DNA from: an uncultured Aquimarina sp.
GTDB taxonomy: Bacteria; Bacteroidota; Bacteroidia; Flavobacteriales; Flavobacteriaceae
Length of the DNA: 64,000 nucleotides
Direction: 5' to 3'
Assembly: GCA_947496705.1 (NCBI GenBank)
Contig: CANMDW010000003.1
Coordinates: 343,622-407,621 of the forward strand
Below are positions 7,473-17,825 of this stretch, piece after piece. Numbering within the stretch: the stretch's first letter is position 1; every line of letters begins with the position of its first letter. Under the pieces are notes generated by a model that saw only the letters and a program-made list of their open reading frames with translations, did no database searches and was not told where the DNA came from. The translations under genes and the position numbers were made by a program.

Positions 7473-9698
7473 ATGAAGTACCTAATAGTCACTTTCATTA
7501 TTTTACCTCTCTGTATCCATGCTCAAGATCTGATTGATATCCCAAAAGCTGAAACTACAATTCAATTGGATGGAAATGTAACCGAAAATGAATGGAAAAA
7601 TGCTTTTATCCTTTCTGATTTTAAACAGATAGAACCCAATTTAGGGTCTGAAGCTACCGAAAAAACCCTAATTAAGATCATGTATGATGATCAATATTTA
7701 TACATAGGGGGGATAAGTTATTTTTCTGACCCTTCTCAAATTTTTGCCACTACTTTAGAACGTGATATCGCCCAGCTTAAAGATGACTATATCGAAATTC
7801 ATCTGGATACTTATAATGATAAAATCAACACCTTAATCTTTAGAACCAATCCATTGAGTGCCCGCCAGGATTTTGAAGCAAGCAGAAACGGTGAAGAATT
7901 TAATACCTCATGGAACACCTTTTGGAATGTAAAATCTGTAGTACTGGATCATGGCTGGAGCACCGAATTCAGGATTCCATTTTCATCATTGCGATACAAG
8001 AAGTCTGCAACAAATATAATGAGAATTAAGGCTGTGATCAAATACAAAGAAAAGAACGAACTCATCATCTCTCCTTTACATAATACCGATATTGGATCGG
8101 GATTATATCATTTTACGAATTCGCAGGAAATTCGTTTCAAAAACTTACCCTCTGCAAAACCGATATATACTACTCCATATGCAAAAGCCAATATCATTCG
8201 TGAAAACAGTTTAAATATAGATCAAACGGGCTATGAGAATCAAACTACTTTTTTAGAGCGAAAGCAGTATGCCAATAATGAAACATTAGACAAAACCCTT
8301 AGCAATATAGGGTTGGATATAAAATACAAACCCAATGCCAGCCATACTATTGATTTTACCTTAAATACCGATTTTGCCGAGGTAGAAGCAGATGACAGGA
8401 TTATTAACATTTCGCGATTTCCTATTTTACTTGATGAAAAACGATTGTTCTTTCTGGAGAACGCCGATCTTTTTAATGCCAGTCAATTTGACCATCGTTT
8501 ATTTAATTCGCGAGCCATTGGGATTCAGGATGGAGCTGCTATCCCGATCATCGGAGGCATTCGTTTTACCGGTGGAAACAGAGGATTGCAATATGGCATT
8601 CTTTCTATGCAAACTCATGAAGTCGAAGATATTGTCTCCTCAACCAATCATAGCGTTACCCGAATCAAAAAGAATATTGGCAAGCTGGGATCCTATATCG
8701 GTTTTATAAACACCAACAAAATAAGTAATAACGATTACAATCATTTGACTGCTATAGATGCCAATATTAGGATCACAAACAATATTCGTGCACGGTTTAC
8801 CACCGGGGTAACATTTGATAAAGCATTGGGAAATTGGAAACCCATGTATGGTGCTGCTATAGAAACCTTTAAAAACAACGGTTTTGGTATCGAATATCGT
8901 TTCAGAGAATATACCCAAGATTTTAATCCCAAACTGGGGTTTCTCTCCCAACCTAACACCAAAAGACTAACACTAAACCATGGCTGGCGAAAAACCTTCA
9001 GAAACCATTCATTTTTACAATATGTATCCCTGGGGCACTATTTCAGAAAAAACTGGTTGTCTGATTCTGGAAATCCCGATTTCTTTCAGACCAACTTTTA
9101 TGCAACGCTTAGGCACAAAAAGGGATACCGTTTTACGATGTTTTTTCCGATGTATCAGGAAGATAATTTATACACCGCATGGGAAATAGCCGACGGGGTT
9201 ACGATACCAACTGGTAAATATGTGATGTGGAAATTCAATCCCATTTTTGTGAGCGGAAACGCAAAACCTTATCAATTTACTATAGATACCGAGTTTGGAG
9301 AATTCTACGGAGGAAATCAATTCACACTATTTTATGATCTGTCTTATGATTTTAGTAAACTTTTTCAGGCGCAACTGGGGGGAACTTATAACAAATTACA
9401 ATTTCCCGAATCTTATACCACCAATACCTCAAGGAGATTAAATCTGAGCCGCTATTTTTCAAGATTGAAATTTAATTTGTCTTCAAAAACTGCCTTAAAT
9501 TCATACATACAATATGACACCAGGGCCGATAAGATTGGCTGGAACCTTCGTTTTAGATATAACCCAGTAGAAGGAACCGATCTGTTTATAGTGTATAATC
9601 ACAATGTAAATACCAATCGCAATGCTTTTTCGCCGAGATTACCTTTTACCGATAATCAATTATTTATTGTGAAATTTTCTAAAACCTTTCTAAAATGA
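7473..9698 (+). CDS. DUF5916-type outer-membrane protein with CBM9-like N-terminal domain
   Basis: 741 residues with a signal peptide ending at CIHA-QDL. Residues 25-210 resemble the carbohydrate-binding family 9-like domain (QLDGNVTENEW, DDQYLYIGG, EFRIPFSSLRY). From about 230 on, alternating amphipathic strands ending in an aromatic-rich C-terminus (IVKFSKTFLK) suggest a beta-barrel in the outer membrane. Function is unknown in this family; binding or transport of a glycan or other ligand is an inference. It is divergent from the histidine kinase and its stop codon overlaps the next start (ATGA), so it is cotranscribed with the TPR lipoprotein. Confidence 0.85.
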   Translation: MKYLIVTFIILPLCIHAQDLIDIPKAETTIQLDGNVTENEWKNAFILSDFKQIEPNLGSEATEKTLIKIMYDDQYLYIGGISYFSDPSQIFATTLERDIAQLKDDYIEIHLDTYNDKINTLIFRTNPLSARQDFEASRNGEEFNTSWNTFWNVKSVVLDHGWSTEFRIPFSSLRYKKSATNIMRIKAVIKYKEKNELIISPLHNTDIGSGLYHFTNSQEIRFKNLPSAKPIYTTPYAKANIIRENSLNIDQTGYENQTTFLERKQYANNETLDKTLSNIGLDIKYKPNASHTIDFTLNTDFAEVEADDRIINISRFPILLDEKRLFFLENADLFNASQFDHRLFNSRAIGIQDGAAIPIIGGIRFTGGNRGLQYGILSMQTHEVEDIVSSTNHSVTRIKKNIGKLGSYIGFINTNKISNNDYNHLTAIDANIRITNNIRARFTTGVTFDKALGNWKPMYGAAIETFKNNGFGIEYRFREYTQDFNPKLGFLSQPNTKRLTLNHGWRKTFRNHSFLQYVSLGHYFRKNWLSDSGNPDFFQTNFYATLRHKKGYRFTMFFPMYQEDNLYTAWEIADGVTIPTGKYVMWKFNPIFVSGNAKPYQFTIDTEFGEFYGGNQFTLFYDLSYDFSKLFQAQLGGTYNKLQFPESYTTNTSRRLNLSRYFSRLKFNLSSKTALNSYIQYDTRADKIGWNLRFRYNPVEGTDLFIVYNHNVNTNRNAFSPRLPFTDNQLFIVKFSKTFLK

Positions 9699-11143
9699 AA
9701 ACAGCTGTTCTTTTATATTCAATATGTGTATTGCTCTTGTTATTGGGATGCAAAAAGACCGAAGCAATTAACAATAAGATCCCGATAACCACAAATTCTG
9801 AAGAAGCCAGAGCATTATATCTAAAAGCCAGATCCTTAGAAAATCTGCAAAAAACAGATAGTGCAACCCTGGTATTGGATAAAGCTATAGCACTGGATTC
9901 TACATTTGCGATGGGGTATCTGATGAAAGGAATGATTTCGGGTGATTTTAATAACCGAAGATCGCAAATTGCTATGGCAATAAAACATCTTCCCAAAGTA
10001 TCTGAAGGTGAAAAATTATGGATTCGGGCCCGTAATGATTTTTATGGCACGGGAGATGATTCAGAAGAGTATGAATTATTTAAACAACTTGTTCAATTAT
10101 ATCCCGAAGATGCATATGCCCATCATCTGTTTGGCTTTATCAACTATCATCATGGTAATTCAAACTTTGACAAGGCAATTGAACATTTAAAAAAAGCGAT
10201 TGCTATACAACCAGATTTTACTCTTGCCTATAATGAACTGGCATATGCATATCTCGAAAAAAGAGCGTTCAAAAAAGCCAAAGAAGCTGCTCTCAAATAT
10301 ATAGAACTTCTTCCTGATCTACCGGATCCTTACGATACTCAGGCAGAGATCTTAATGCGGGAAGGAAGCTATCAGCAATCTATTGAGGCCTATCGAAAAG
10401 TGTTGCAAATCGATCCAAACTATGCCTGGTCGATCATTGGTACAGCGGCCAATCTAAATTATCTCGGCAAGCATACCAAAGCCAGAGAGTTCCTGACCAA
10501 ATTGGACAGTATTGCAGCAATGAGCGATTACAACTTCAGGCATCGATGGAGAGCCGAGGTAGTATCGTATATCGACGAAGGCAAACTCGACTCGGCCTTG
10601 GTGGTTTTGGAAAACCAAAAACAAATGGGGATCCATAAAACAACTACTCACGAACCTTTGTTTCATGCCTATTACGGATTTCTGCGAAAAACCCGGCTGT
10701 ATTTCGAAAAAGGAGACTGGAAAAATGGGTTACAAGAATATCAACAATGGAATGCCTACGTTCAGGCCAATTCGACCAGGGCGACTACCAAAAAACGATT
10801 ACAGAACCTAAAGGATTACTATGAAGCCTATGCAAGTTTTTTACAGAAAGACTTTAACCAAGCCAAGATTTCATTGCAAAAATATTTGGAAGCTATTGAA
10901 AAAGAGAATGATCAGTATTTAATACTTAAAGCAAAAATTCTGCATGCACAAGGTAACCTTAATGAAGCTATTGCCGCCATTAAAAACACCGATCTTACCG
11001 ATTCATACCACCAATTTATCTATGCTACCATTTTGGAGGCTCTTGGCAAAAAAGAAGATGCCAAAATATGGTTCAGCAACATACAAAATGCCAATCTGAT
11101 AGATGATATCTCTCTGGCTTTGGTAAGAAGAAAAGTACATTGA
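9695..11143 (+). CDS. TPR-repeat lipoprotein
   Basis: 482 residues with a lipoprotein signal (LLLLLGC, acylated C19). Tandem TPR motifs are visible, for example around residues 155-265 (FDKAIEHLKKAIAIQPDF, AYNELAYAYLE, SIEAYRKVLQIDPNYAW) and again near the C-terminus. It is a predicted periplasmic or surface-attached scaffold. The ATG overlaps the stop of the DUF5916 gene by four bases, so the two products probably work together. Confidence 0.85.
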   Translation: MKTAVLLYSICVLLLLLGCKKTEAINNKIPITTNSEEARALYLKARSLENLQKTDSATLVLDKAIALDSTFAMGYLMKGMISGDFNNRRSQIAMAIKHLPKVSEGEKLWIRARNDFYGTGDDSEEYELFKQLVQLYPEDAYAHHLFGFINYHHGNSNFDKAIEHLKKAIAIQPDFTLAYNELAYAYLEKRAFKKAKEAALKYIELLPDLPDPYDTQAEILMREGSYQQSIEAYRKVLQIDPNYAWSIIGTAANLNYLGKHTKAREFLTKLDSIAAMSDYNFRHRWRAEVVSYIDEGKLDSALVVLENQKQMGIHKTTTHEPLFHAYYGFLRKTRLYFEKGDWKNGLQEYQQWNAYVQANSTRATTKKRLQNLKDYYEAYASFLQKDFNQAKISLQKYLEAIEKENDQYLILKAKILHAQGNLNEAIAAIKNTDLTDSYHQFIYATILEALGKKEDAKIWFSNIQNANLIDDISLALVRRKVH

Positions 11144-11200
11144 TCAGGTTTTTAAAATATAAGAATATTCATAAGCTATTAACACAAAAATATATCATCG

Positions 11201-12268
11201 ATGAAAACAATTTTCACCATCTACATGCTGCTGTTCCAGATTTCTTTCCTTGTTGCACAATGGGAATTTCGTGAAATTATCAAAAATGATAATATCACTT
11301 ACCCAAAGACGAGTAAAAAGGCTTCTATTTCACAAGAAATAGGAATTACTTCAATTACTGTAGATTATCACAGACCAGCCGTAAGAAATAGAATCATTTG
11401 GGGAAAGCTTTTGCCCTATGGTAAGATCTGGAGAGCCGGAGCTGAAGAGTGTACTACTATCACTTTTATGGATCATGTACTTATTAACGGAAAACCGATT
11501 GGCCCCGGTAAGTATGGTTTACATATGATCCCGGAAACAGATAGTTTCACCATCATTTTTTCTAAAAACCACACGCAATGGGGTAGTTTTTATTACAAAC
11601 AAGAGGAAGATGCCTTGAGAATTAAAGTTCCGGTAGAAAAAGTAAACTTCCATGAGTATCTAAAATATGATTTTGAACCCATCACCGAAAATAAGGCTGC
11701 CATAAGTATGAGATGGGAAGAAGTGGGTATTACATTCACCGTCGAAGTGAATGAAGTAGAAACCACCCTTGCTGTAATCAGAGATGAATTGAGAACATTG
11801 CCAAGATTTACCTGGAGAGGCCCCCGGGAAGCGGCATTATTTTGTTGGCTTCACGACACAAATCTGGAAGAAGCCTTACATTGGATTGACCTGTCTATAG
11901 GAAATGAAGAAAGATTTGAAAATGTATTCATAAAACATCTAATTTTAAAATCGTTAGGTCGTTCTATACAGGCACATAAATTTCTGGAAAAATCGAAAGA
12001 GCTAGGAGGTATGAATAATATGATTTTTGTAGCCAGAGAATCTATAGGACATCATAAAAGCCTTAAGAAAGCGATCGAAATTTTAGATCTTGCATTGTTA
12101 CAATATCCCGATAATTATGAAGCGTATCTTTATATGGGAGTTTCTTATGGCTGGTTGGGGCAATTGGATAAGGCAAAACTAACTTTCCAAAAGGCTTTAA
12201 AAATGACTACTTCACAGCAGGAAAAAGATAGAGTGGTTGCCAGAATGTCTGAATTCAGGCTTAAATAA
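11201..12268 (+). CDS. DUF2911 domain protein with C-terminal TPR-like helices
   Basis: 355 residues. A signal peptide (FQISFLVAQ) precedes a DUF2911 domain at about 40-190, recognised by VDYHRPAVRNRIIWG, PYGKIWRAGAEECTTI and GPGKYGLHMIP. The last 140 residues form helical repeats, including YEAYLYMGVSYGWLG and LDKAKLTFQKALKM, a clear TPR. DUF2911 has no known activity. It starts 57 nt after the TPR lipoprotein gene, in the same direction, so cotranscription is plausible. Confidence 0.85.
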   Translation: MKTIFTIYMLLFQISFLVAQWEFREIIKNDNITYPKTSKKASISQEIGITSITVDYHRPAVRNRIIWGKLLPYGKIWRAGAEECTTITFMDHVLINGKPIGPGKYGLHMIPETDSFTIIFSKNHTQWGSFYYKQEEDALRIKVPVEKVNFHEYLKYDFEPITENKAAISMRWEEVGITFTVEVNEVETTLAVIRDELRTLPRFTWRGPREAALFCWLHDTNLEEALHWIDLSIGNEERFENVFIKHLILKSLGRSIQAHKFLEKSKELGGMNNMIFVARESIGHHKSLKKAIEILDLALLQYPDNYEAYLYMGVSYGWLGQLDKAKLTFQKALKMTTSQQEKDRVVARMSEFRLK

Positions 12269-12364
12269 AACGTAATAAGTATACATTACATTCATTGGTA
12301 TTGACATAAAAAGTTCTACTGCCATGTAAAAATTACATTGAGAATAACGCAAAATCCATCCGAT

Positions 12365-12946
12365 ATGAGAATCTCTGCTTTTTTAATCTATATAGTATGT
12401 GTTACAACTATTTGTAAGGGGAACTTAAATGCACAAACTCCCGGCAACCCTCTCGAACAATTATCTTATTACATCGGGACCTGGGGGCCACATCCTGATG
12501 ATATTATGGTAAAAAAAGATTTGAAGATGAAAGATTTTAAGGTCATCGATTTCAAGTGGGGTAAGAATAAAAGAGTCATCTGGTCCAGAACAGGTGTGTT
12601 TTCAGATCAAAAAGAAGAAATTTCTTCTGAAGGGATGATCACCTATAATCCCAATACCCAAAAGATCGTCTGGTTAGAGTATCAAATTGATAATGAACTT
12701 CTGTTTGAAGGAGAATATATCCTCCTCGGAGAAAATAAAGTACAGCGAGTATATACCGTGTACTATGCCAAAGACTATCCTGATATTCCCAACCCTCAGC
12801 TAGAAGGATGGACCCGAAAATACCGTGAAACCTTTACGCCTACCTCCAATCATACCATAGATTGGTTAACTGAAGCCCGGGTAGATGGTACATGGGTAAA
12901 ACAGGGTCAAAATAATGGAGATTTTAAAGCAGTAAAAGACCAATAG
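12365..12946 (+). CDS. Secreted protein of unknown function, lipocalin-like size
   Basis: 193 residues from the ATG at 12365 (MRISAFLIYIV), which gives a clean signal peptide ending at LNA-QTPG; an upstream in-frame ATG at 12338 adds nine residues and spoils it. The mature part begins LEQLSYYIGTWG and consists of alternating beta strands (GMITYNPNTQKIVWLEY, KVQRVYTVYY), resembling calycin-type or DUF1579-like folds. Assignment to a family is tentative. It is in line with the envelope genes on both sides. Confidence 0.65.
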   Translation: MRISAFLIYIVCVTTICKGNLNAQTPGNPLEQLSYYIGTWGPHPDDIMVKKDLKMKDFKVIDFKWGKNKRVIWSRTGVFSDQKEEISSEGMITYNPNTQKIVWLEYQIDNELLFEGEYILLGENKVQRVYTVYYAKDYPDIPNPQLEGWTRKYRETFTPTSNHTIDWLTEARVDGTWVKQGQNNGDFKAVKDQ

Positions 12947-13074
12947 TGCAATTCATTTGTTTTGAATTTGACATAAAGAATGTATCGATATACAAAAGAC
13001 CCGGCCCTATTGATATAAAAATCGCTCGATGGATTATAAAGTTAACTACATTTATGTGAATCTAAATATTTATT

Positions 13075-14133
13075 ATGCAAACCAATCTGTCTTTTGTGAC
13101 TGCTTTTTTCTGCATTTCTGCTTTCATATTCAATCTGTCTGCACAGCAATTGAACAATAGCCATATTGCGTTTACCATTCCTGAAAAAGACCTGCTTCCC
13201 GAAAGTATCGCATACGACTCAATCAAAAACGAATTCTATATAGGAAGTACACGAAAAGGGAAAATTATCAAAGTTTCAAAAGACGGATCACAACGAGATT
13301 TCATTCTTCCCAAACAAGACGGTTTATGGATGATTATCGGTATGAAAATCGATCCAGAAAGGCGCCATCTTTGGGTCTGTAGTTCTGGAGGAGACAATTT
13401 AGAGGGGTACACCCAGAAGGATGATAAAGAGGGAAGGCCGGCAGGAGTATTCAAATTTAATCTGGATACCGGTGTATTGATCAACAAGTATGTTTTGGAT
13501 ACTCCCGGAGAAGTACATTTTTTTAATGATCTGGAGATTGCCAAAAACGGAGATGTATATATCACCCATATGTTTTCTGAGCATGCGATTTATAAAATTT
13601 CTAATGCCGAAAACAGCTTACAAAAAGTATTTGCATCAAAAACCACTCCATATCCTAACGGAATAGCACTATCTGATGACGAATCAAAACTTTATATAGC
13701 TCATGCCGAAGGCATTGCAGTCATGAATATTTCTACTAAAAAAGCAACGCAGCTACAGGTTCCTGAAGGAGTCAAGGTTACTCGACGGGAAAGTATTGAT
13801 GGATTGTATTTTTATAAAAATTCCCTTATCGGAATTCAACCCGATATCAACATGGTACAACAATTTGAATTAGATCCCTCGGGTTCAAAAATTAAAGTTG
13901 CCACACCATTGGAAGTAAATCACCCAATGATGAATAATCCTACCACAGGAGAATTAATCAAAGATCAATTGTACTATGTTGCCAATGCACAATTTGGAAG
14001 TTTTAACGAGGACGGATCTTTATTTCCTATGGAAAAATTATACGAAGTATGTATCCTTCAATTGAATTTAGAAAAACAATCATCATCAGTACCATACATC
14101 AATAAAAAATCAAAAAACGAACCTCATGAATAG
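13075..14133 (+). CDS. Secreted SMP-30/gluconolactonase-like beta-propeller protein
   Basis: 352 residues with a signal peptide ending at NLSA-QQL. The mature protein has repeated four-stranded blades: LPESIAYDSIKNEFYIGS, FFNDLEIAKNGDVYITH, PNGIALSDDESKLYIAH and GLYFYKNSLIGIQ, the pattern of SMP-30/gluconolactonase propellers. The conserved Asn/Asp in FNDLEI and PNGIAL would be the metal ligands in that family. Substrate is unknown. It overlaps the following ankyrin gene by eight bases. Confidence 0.8.
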   Translation: MQTNLSFVTAFFCISAFIFNLSAQQLNNSHIAFTIPEKDLLPESIAYDSIKNEFYIGSTRKGKIIKVSKDGSQRDFILPKQDGLWMIIGMKIDPERRHLWVCSSGGDNLEGYTQKDDKEGRPAGVFKFNLDTGVLINKYVLDTPGEVHFFNDLEIAKNGDVYITHMFSEHAIYKISNAENSLQKVFASKTTPYPNGIALSDDESKLYIAHAEGIAVMNISTKKATQLQVPEGVKVTRRESIDGLYFYKNSLIGIQPDINMVQQFELDPSGSKIKVATPLEVNHPMMNNPTTGELIKDQLYYVANAQFGSFNEDGSLFPMEKLYEVCILQLNLEKQSSSVPYINKKSKNEPHE

Positions 14134-14632
14134 ATCGCAATTTTTAAAAACCAGTATGGCGACAACGGGCTTTTTTACCTTGTCGTCATATCTGGCATTT
14201 GCCAATCAATCGCAGGATGATCCACAACTCGACAAAAAAATAGTGCGCGAGTTTGTCGGTGCCGGTCATGGAAAATTTGAAAAGGTAAAGGAACTTCTGG
14301 AAGAACATCCTACCCTACTCAATGCTGCACACGACTGGAAATTTGGTGATTTTGAAACTGCTTTGGGGGCTGCAAGTCATGTAGGTCATAAAGAATTGGC
14401 CCAATATCTTATAGACAAAGGAGCACAAGCCAATATATTTACCGCTGCTCTTTTTGGCAGGATAGACATCATAAAACCGATGCTGGATCTTTTTCCAAGT
14501 GCGCTTCGTGCAAAAGGACCTCATGGTCTTACGTTGTTACATCATGCACAACGCGGTGGTGAAGAAGCAAAAGAAGTGAGCGAATATCTTGTGTCACTAG
14601 GCGCCAAAGAAACCAAAATACCGCTGTATTAA
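14126..14632 (+). CDS. Exported ankyrin-repeat protein
   Basis: 168 residues. The N-terminus (MNRSQFLKTSMATTGFF) is a signal of the kind seen in Tat-like or lipid-free exported proteins, though only one Arg precedes the hydrophobic core. Ankyrin-type helix pairs follow: ETALGAASHVGHKELAQYLIDKGAQ, then DIIKPMLDLFP and GLTLLHHAQRGG with EYLVSLGAK. It overlaps the upstream propeller gene by eight bases and is 11 nt ahead of the membrane protein gene, so the three form an operon. Confidence 0.8.
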   Translation: MNRSQFLKTSMATTGFFTLSSYLAFANQSQDDPQLDKKIVREFVGAGHGKFEKVKELLEEHPTLLNAAHDWKFGDFETALGAASHVGHKELAQYLIDKGAQANIFTAALFGRIDIIKPMLDLFPSALRAKGPHGLTLLHHAQRGGEEAKEVSEYLVSLGAKETKIPLY

Positions 14633-14643
14633 TATAATGCATT

Positions 14644-15063
14644 ATGGCTCTTAAAAATTTAATATTCATGATTCTGGCCATCGCTTTAGGCGAAATTGCA
14701 TTGATTTTGCTCACTACCATTGCGCAAGAAGTAGTATTTGATGGGGTGAGTTATCATGCTTCTACCATGACTACCATTGTTTTTGGAGGTTTCTTTACTT
14801 TTCTGGCAGCCGGTATCGCCGGGTTTATTGCCAGAATCACGGGTCGTTATTATACATTGATTATTCCATCGGTGATCAGCTTTTTTATAATTACCGAGAT
14901 GACATACTTAATTTTTTCGGGTGCCACCAAAGATCCTGTGTGGTTTGATCTTATTTCGGGAAGTGGATTGATCGTGGGGATATGGGTCGGATATCATTAT
15001 CAGGAACTTAAAAATTCTTTTTTTGATAACACATTTCACCCCAATACCTTTCAGAAAGAATAA
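14644..15063 (+). CDS. Small four-helix integral membrane protein
   Basis: 139 residues with four hydrophobic segments (about 4-28, 42-66, 73-95 and 105-121) and a short charged tail. No family was recognised. It is the last gene of the propeller-ankyrin operon. The 3' end faces the amidase gene, with hairpins in between. Confidence 0.65.
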   Translation: MALKNLIFMILAIALGEIALILLTTIAQEVVFDGVSYHASTMTTIVFGGFFTFLAAGIAGFIARITGRYYTLIIPSVISFFIITEMTYLIFSGATKDPVWFDLISGSGLIVGIWVGYHYQELKNSFFDNTFHPNTFQKE

Positions 15064-15140
15064 AAAGTATCAAAACTTCTAATCCTTATAATGAACTCAT
15101 CTTGAGTTCAATATTCTTTAATTTTGTTTTAGTCTGGCCA

Positions 15141-15167
15141 TACATAAAGATATTGCATCTTTATGTA
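15141..15167. terminator. Bidirectional terminator-like hairpin between convergent genes
   Basis: A perfect 11-bp stem (15141-15151 with 15157-15167) and five-base loop lies between the membrane protein gene and the amidase gene. A smaller 7-bp hairpin (GAACTCA/TGAGTTC) is at 15093-15109. Confidence 0.55.
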
Positions 15168-15193
15168 TGCCAAACTTTTTCAGATAAAAATTA

Positions 15194-17485
15194 CTATTTC
15201 TTGATCATCCTGATGGTTTCACGATAAGATCCCGATGTAAGTTTAAGGAGATAAAGCCCGGAAGGAAGTATCCCTATCAGCGGGCTAATGTCCAGTTCGC
15301 TTCGTCCTTTATCCATATAATCCTTTGGCATTTTGGCCACTGGTTTGCCCTGCAGATCAAAAACAGATATATTAACCACTCCGTATTCTGGTTGTGTCCA
15401 TTTTATAGTAGCCCGGTCTGTTACTTCATTGGGATACAATGTTAACGTATTCTGAGTTTGTGTGAAGGATTTACCAAAATTCATTGTGATATCCAAATTA
15501 CCGGGAGAAGACCAATTACCTGCATCATCTCTTACCATGCTTTTTATTTTTCCGCTGGTAGTTCTAAGGTCTTTGGTATTATCTGAGGCTCCTGCAGTAA
15601 CCAGAACGCTACTTCCATCCCGATATTTATAAACTTTTAGATCATCAAATTCTATAGCCGTTTTATTGGTGCGTAAGGAAATCGCCACTCCCGAGTTAAT
15701 TGGACTACTATCTGTCCAGTTTAATAAGTACTCATTGTTTTTCCAGATTTGTAGTACTCCATATGCCGGACTATAGGTCACACGATATTTTGCCCAGTTA
15801 TTATCTAAAGAAACATCTGCTATCGCTCTGAAATAGAGCACATTATTTACCGTTTCATAGATTCGAACCTTGTTATCTTCTCCACTGAACCAGATCAGGT
15901 ATGAATTTCCCCGCTGACTCAACGTTCCATCTGATGACATAATGTGAATTCCGAATTTTCGAGGCCCTGTGGTTGATGTCAGCTTAGCGGCAAACTCATA
16001 CAAATAAGGTAATCCCGAATCCTGGATTAGATACGAACTCCACAAGGTATTATCTGAAGTGGTATTGGTTTGCATCAGTCTTCCATCGGTAACACTCCAA
16101 CTGCCTGCACCTTTATCATATACTCCAAAATCCTGATCAAAATTTTCATTAAAAAAACCTTTTCGCCTATTGGCCAAAAAACTGGAACCATATTTTTCTA
16201 ATACCTGATAATACCTTCTTGTTACGCCAACATTATCATTATCGGTAAAATTTACCATAAAATCATCGGTTTGGGTAGATCCCCCGACAGCACTGATTGA
16301 AGTTGTGGGAGGTGTAGTGTCTGAAGGTGGTGGTGTTCCGCCAGAACAGCCATTGGCTACCAGACTGTTCACTCCACTTCTTATGCTCCCAAGAGTTGCA
16401 TACCCCCCATTACCGGGACATACAGAACAACCCGCATCGCGGTGCCCTGCAATATGGGTCAAAGAACTATTTATCGAATAGTGAAATGAAGACCCAATTG
16501 GGTTTATATTTTCTTTATCTGCTTTCCAGGCCAATAAACTTTTTAAGGAATTCTGCGTAGCAGTGGTTGGGGTTACCGAAGAATAATCTCCCAGCATACA
16601 AACCCCCATAGTGTTGCGATTTCTTGCACAGAAATGCGCCCCGATGGCATTATCTCCTCCTGCCCTTCCTTCATAAATCACGCCATTGGGATCTACCAAA
16701 AAATTATAACCTATATCAGACCAACCATTGCCATTGATATGAAAATTTTGAATGGATCGAACTCTTGCTGCCCAATCGCTACTTATATTAGATCCGAATT
16801 CATGGTGTACAATAAGATGTGAAACCACAGAGGTAGGTGCCGGATTTCTAAAAATCGCTCCCCACAGACTTCTGCTTACTACGGGCGGTTTTGCGCAGGC
16901 AGCTTTTGTAGCTTTACCAACACGCTCCCGAATTTGTTTTTGAATTTTTTTTGGAGTTTCTCCCGGGCTATAGTGAAACAGCTGCACATTTGAAATAGTG
17001 ATCGTAGTCATTTCCTCTAAAAGTGATACCTTATACTGAATATACTTTACCCGTTTATCCAAAAATTCCATCTTTGAAATAATCCGTTCACTGGTCTGTT
17101 CCAGATGTCCATCAAAAACAGCAGCCTTCCAATTTGTCCAGGATCTACCACTTCTCGAAGTACGATAACTTAACTGGATAGTGGTGTAATCCAGGTTCTT
17201 TCCTTCCCAAGCGGTATATGCCGAAATAAATGGTTTTGGTTTTTTCAGGGTGATTTTTTGAGGTTTCAGAACAAATTCTGGTGTTTCCTGCGTTTTTTGT
17301 TGTACCGCAAGTCCATCGGATTTATGTATGAAAGCTTTGCTTTCAGAAAAAGCTTTCTGGTTAGTTAATTGAATTTTGAAGGTTTCGGTGTCTTCTCCTT
17401 TAAAAATATGCCGCTTCTGTTGTGCAAAACCAGTAAGCACAAAAAGAAACAAACATACTACCCTTGGTATTACATTTTTTTTCAT
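15194..17485 (-). CDS. T9SS-secreted N-acetylmuramoyl-L-alanine amidase (PGRP/Amidase_2 domain)
   Basis: 763 residues. Signal peptide 1-21; a beta-rich N-terminal region to about 175; an Amidase_2/PGRP domain at about 200-375; a LamG/concanavalin-like or carbohydrate-binding region at about 430-610; a T9SS sorting domain from about 690 (LYPNEVTDRATI, ending RMIKK). Catalytic zinc ligands of the T7-lysozyme-like fold can be seen as H227 (LIVHHE), H348 (GHRDAG) and C356 (CPG), with the conserved Tyr in DIGYNFLVD (Y260). The enzyme should cleave the amide bond between muramic acid and the peptide of peptidoglycan outside the cell, for example on competing bacteria. Confidence 0.9.
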   Translation of the reverse strand: MKKNVIPRVVCLFLFVLTGFAQQKRHIFKGEDTETFKIQLTNQKAFSESKAFIHKSDGLAVQQKTQETPEFVLKPQKITLKKPKPFISAYTAWEGKNLDYTTIQLSYRTSRSGRSWTNWKAAVFDGHLEQTSERIISKMEFLDKRVKYIQYKVSLLEEMTTITISNVQLFHYSPGETPKKIQKQIRERVGKATKAACAKPPVVSRSLWGAIFRNPAPTSVVSHLIVHHEFGSNISSDWAARVRSIQNFHINGNGWSDIGYNFLVDPNGVIYEGRAGGDNAIGAHFCARNRNTMGVCMLGDYSSVTPTTATQNSLKSLLAWKADKENINPIGSSFHYSINSSLTHIAGHRDAGCSVCPGNGGYATLGSIRSGVNSLVANGCSGGTPPPSDTTPPTTSISAVGGSTQTDDFMVNFTDNDNVGVTRRYYQVLEKYGSSFLANRRKGFFNENFDQDFGVYDKGAGSWSVTDGRLMQTNTTSDNTLWSSYLIQDSGLPYLYEFAAKLTSTTGPRKFGIHIMSSDGTLSQRGNSYLIWFSGEDNKVRIYETVNNVLYFRAIADVSLDNNWAKYRVTYSPAYGVLQIWKNNEYLLNWTDSSPINSGVAISLRTNKTAIEFDDLKVYKYRDGSSVLVTAGASDNTKDLRTTSGKIKSMVRDDAGNWSSPGNLDITMNFGKSFTQTQNTLTLYPNEVTDRATIKWTQPEYGVVNISVFDLQGKPVAKMPKDYMDKGRSELDISPLIGILPSGLYLLKLTSGSYRETIRMIKK

Positions 17486-17572
17486 AGTTGATGATTTGTG
17501 TCAGACTAAGTTGAACGTTAAAATTCAACAAATGTTTCGATATTTAAAAATTAAATATCATAACCATTTCAT

Positions 17573-17644
17573 GAACTCATTTAGACTTTTTGTCTGGGCA
17601 GGAATGTAAATTTTGCAGCCCAGAATAAAAGTCTAAATGAGTTC
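17573..17644. repeat. Large inverted repeat, 26-bp arms
   Basis: The left arm 17573-17598 begins GAACTCATTTAGAC and the right arm 17619-17644 is its reverse complement with two mismatches. The loop is 20 nt. Neither side has a U-tract suited to termination, and no gene ends nearby on the plus strand. Confidence 0.75.
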
Positions 17645-17825
17645 CATAAGTAAATCATAAAATTTCAATGGTTTATCTATAAATTTGAAGCTTAAAAAAC
17701 AACGACAAAAAGATTTGATATGAATATATGATTTTAGTCTTTATTTCAGAAGCATCCGGAAGTTTATTAAAAAATGAAGAGAGAACGACGTTTTAAAAAT
17801 CTAAAACACTAACAATAAAGACTTT

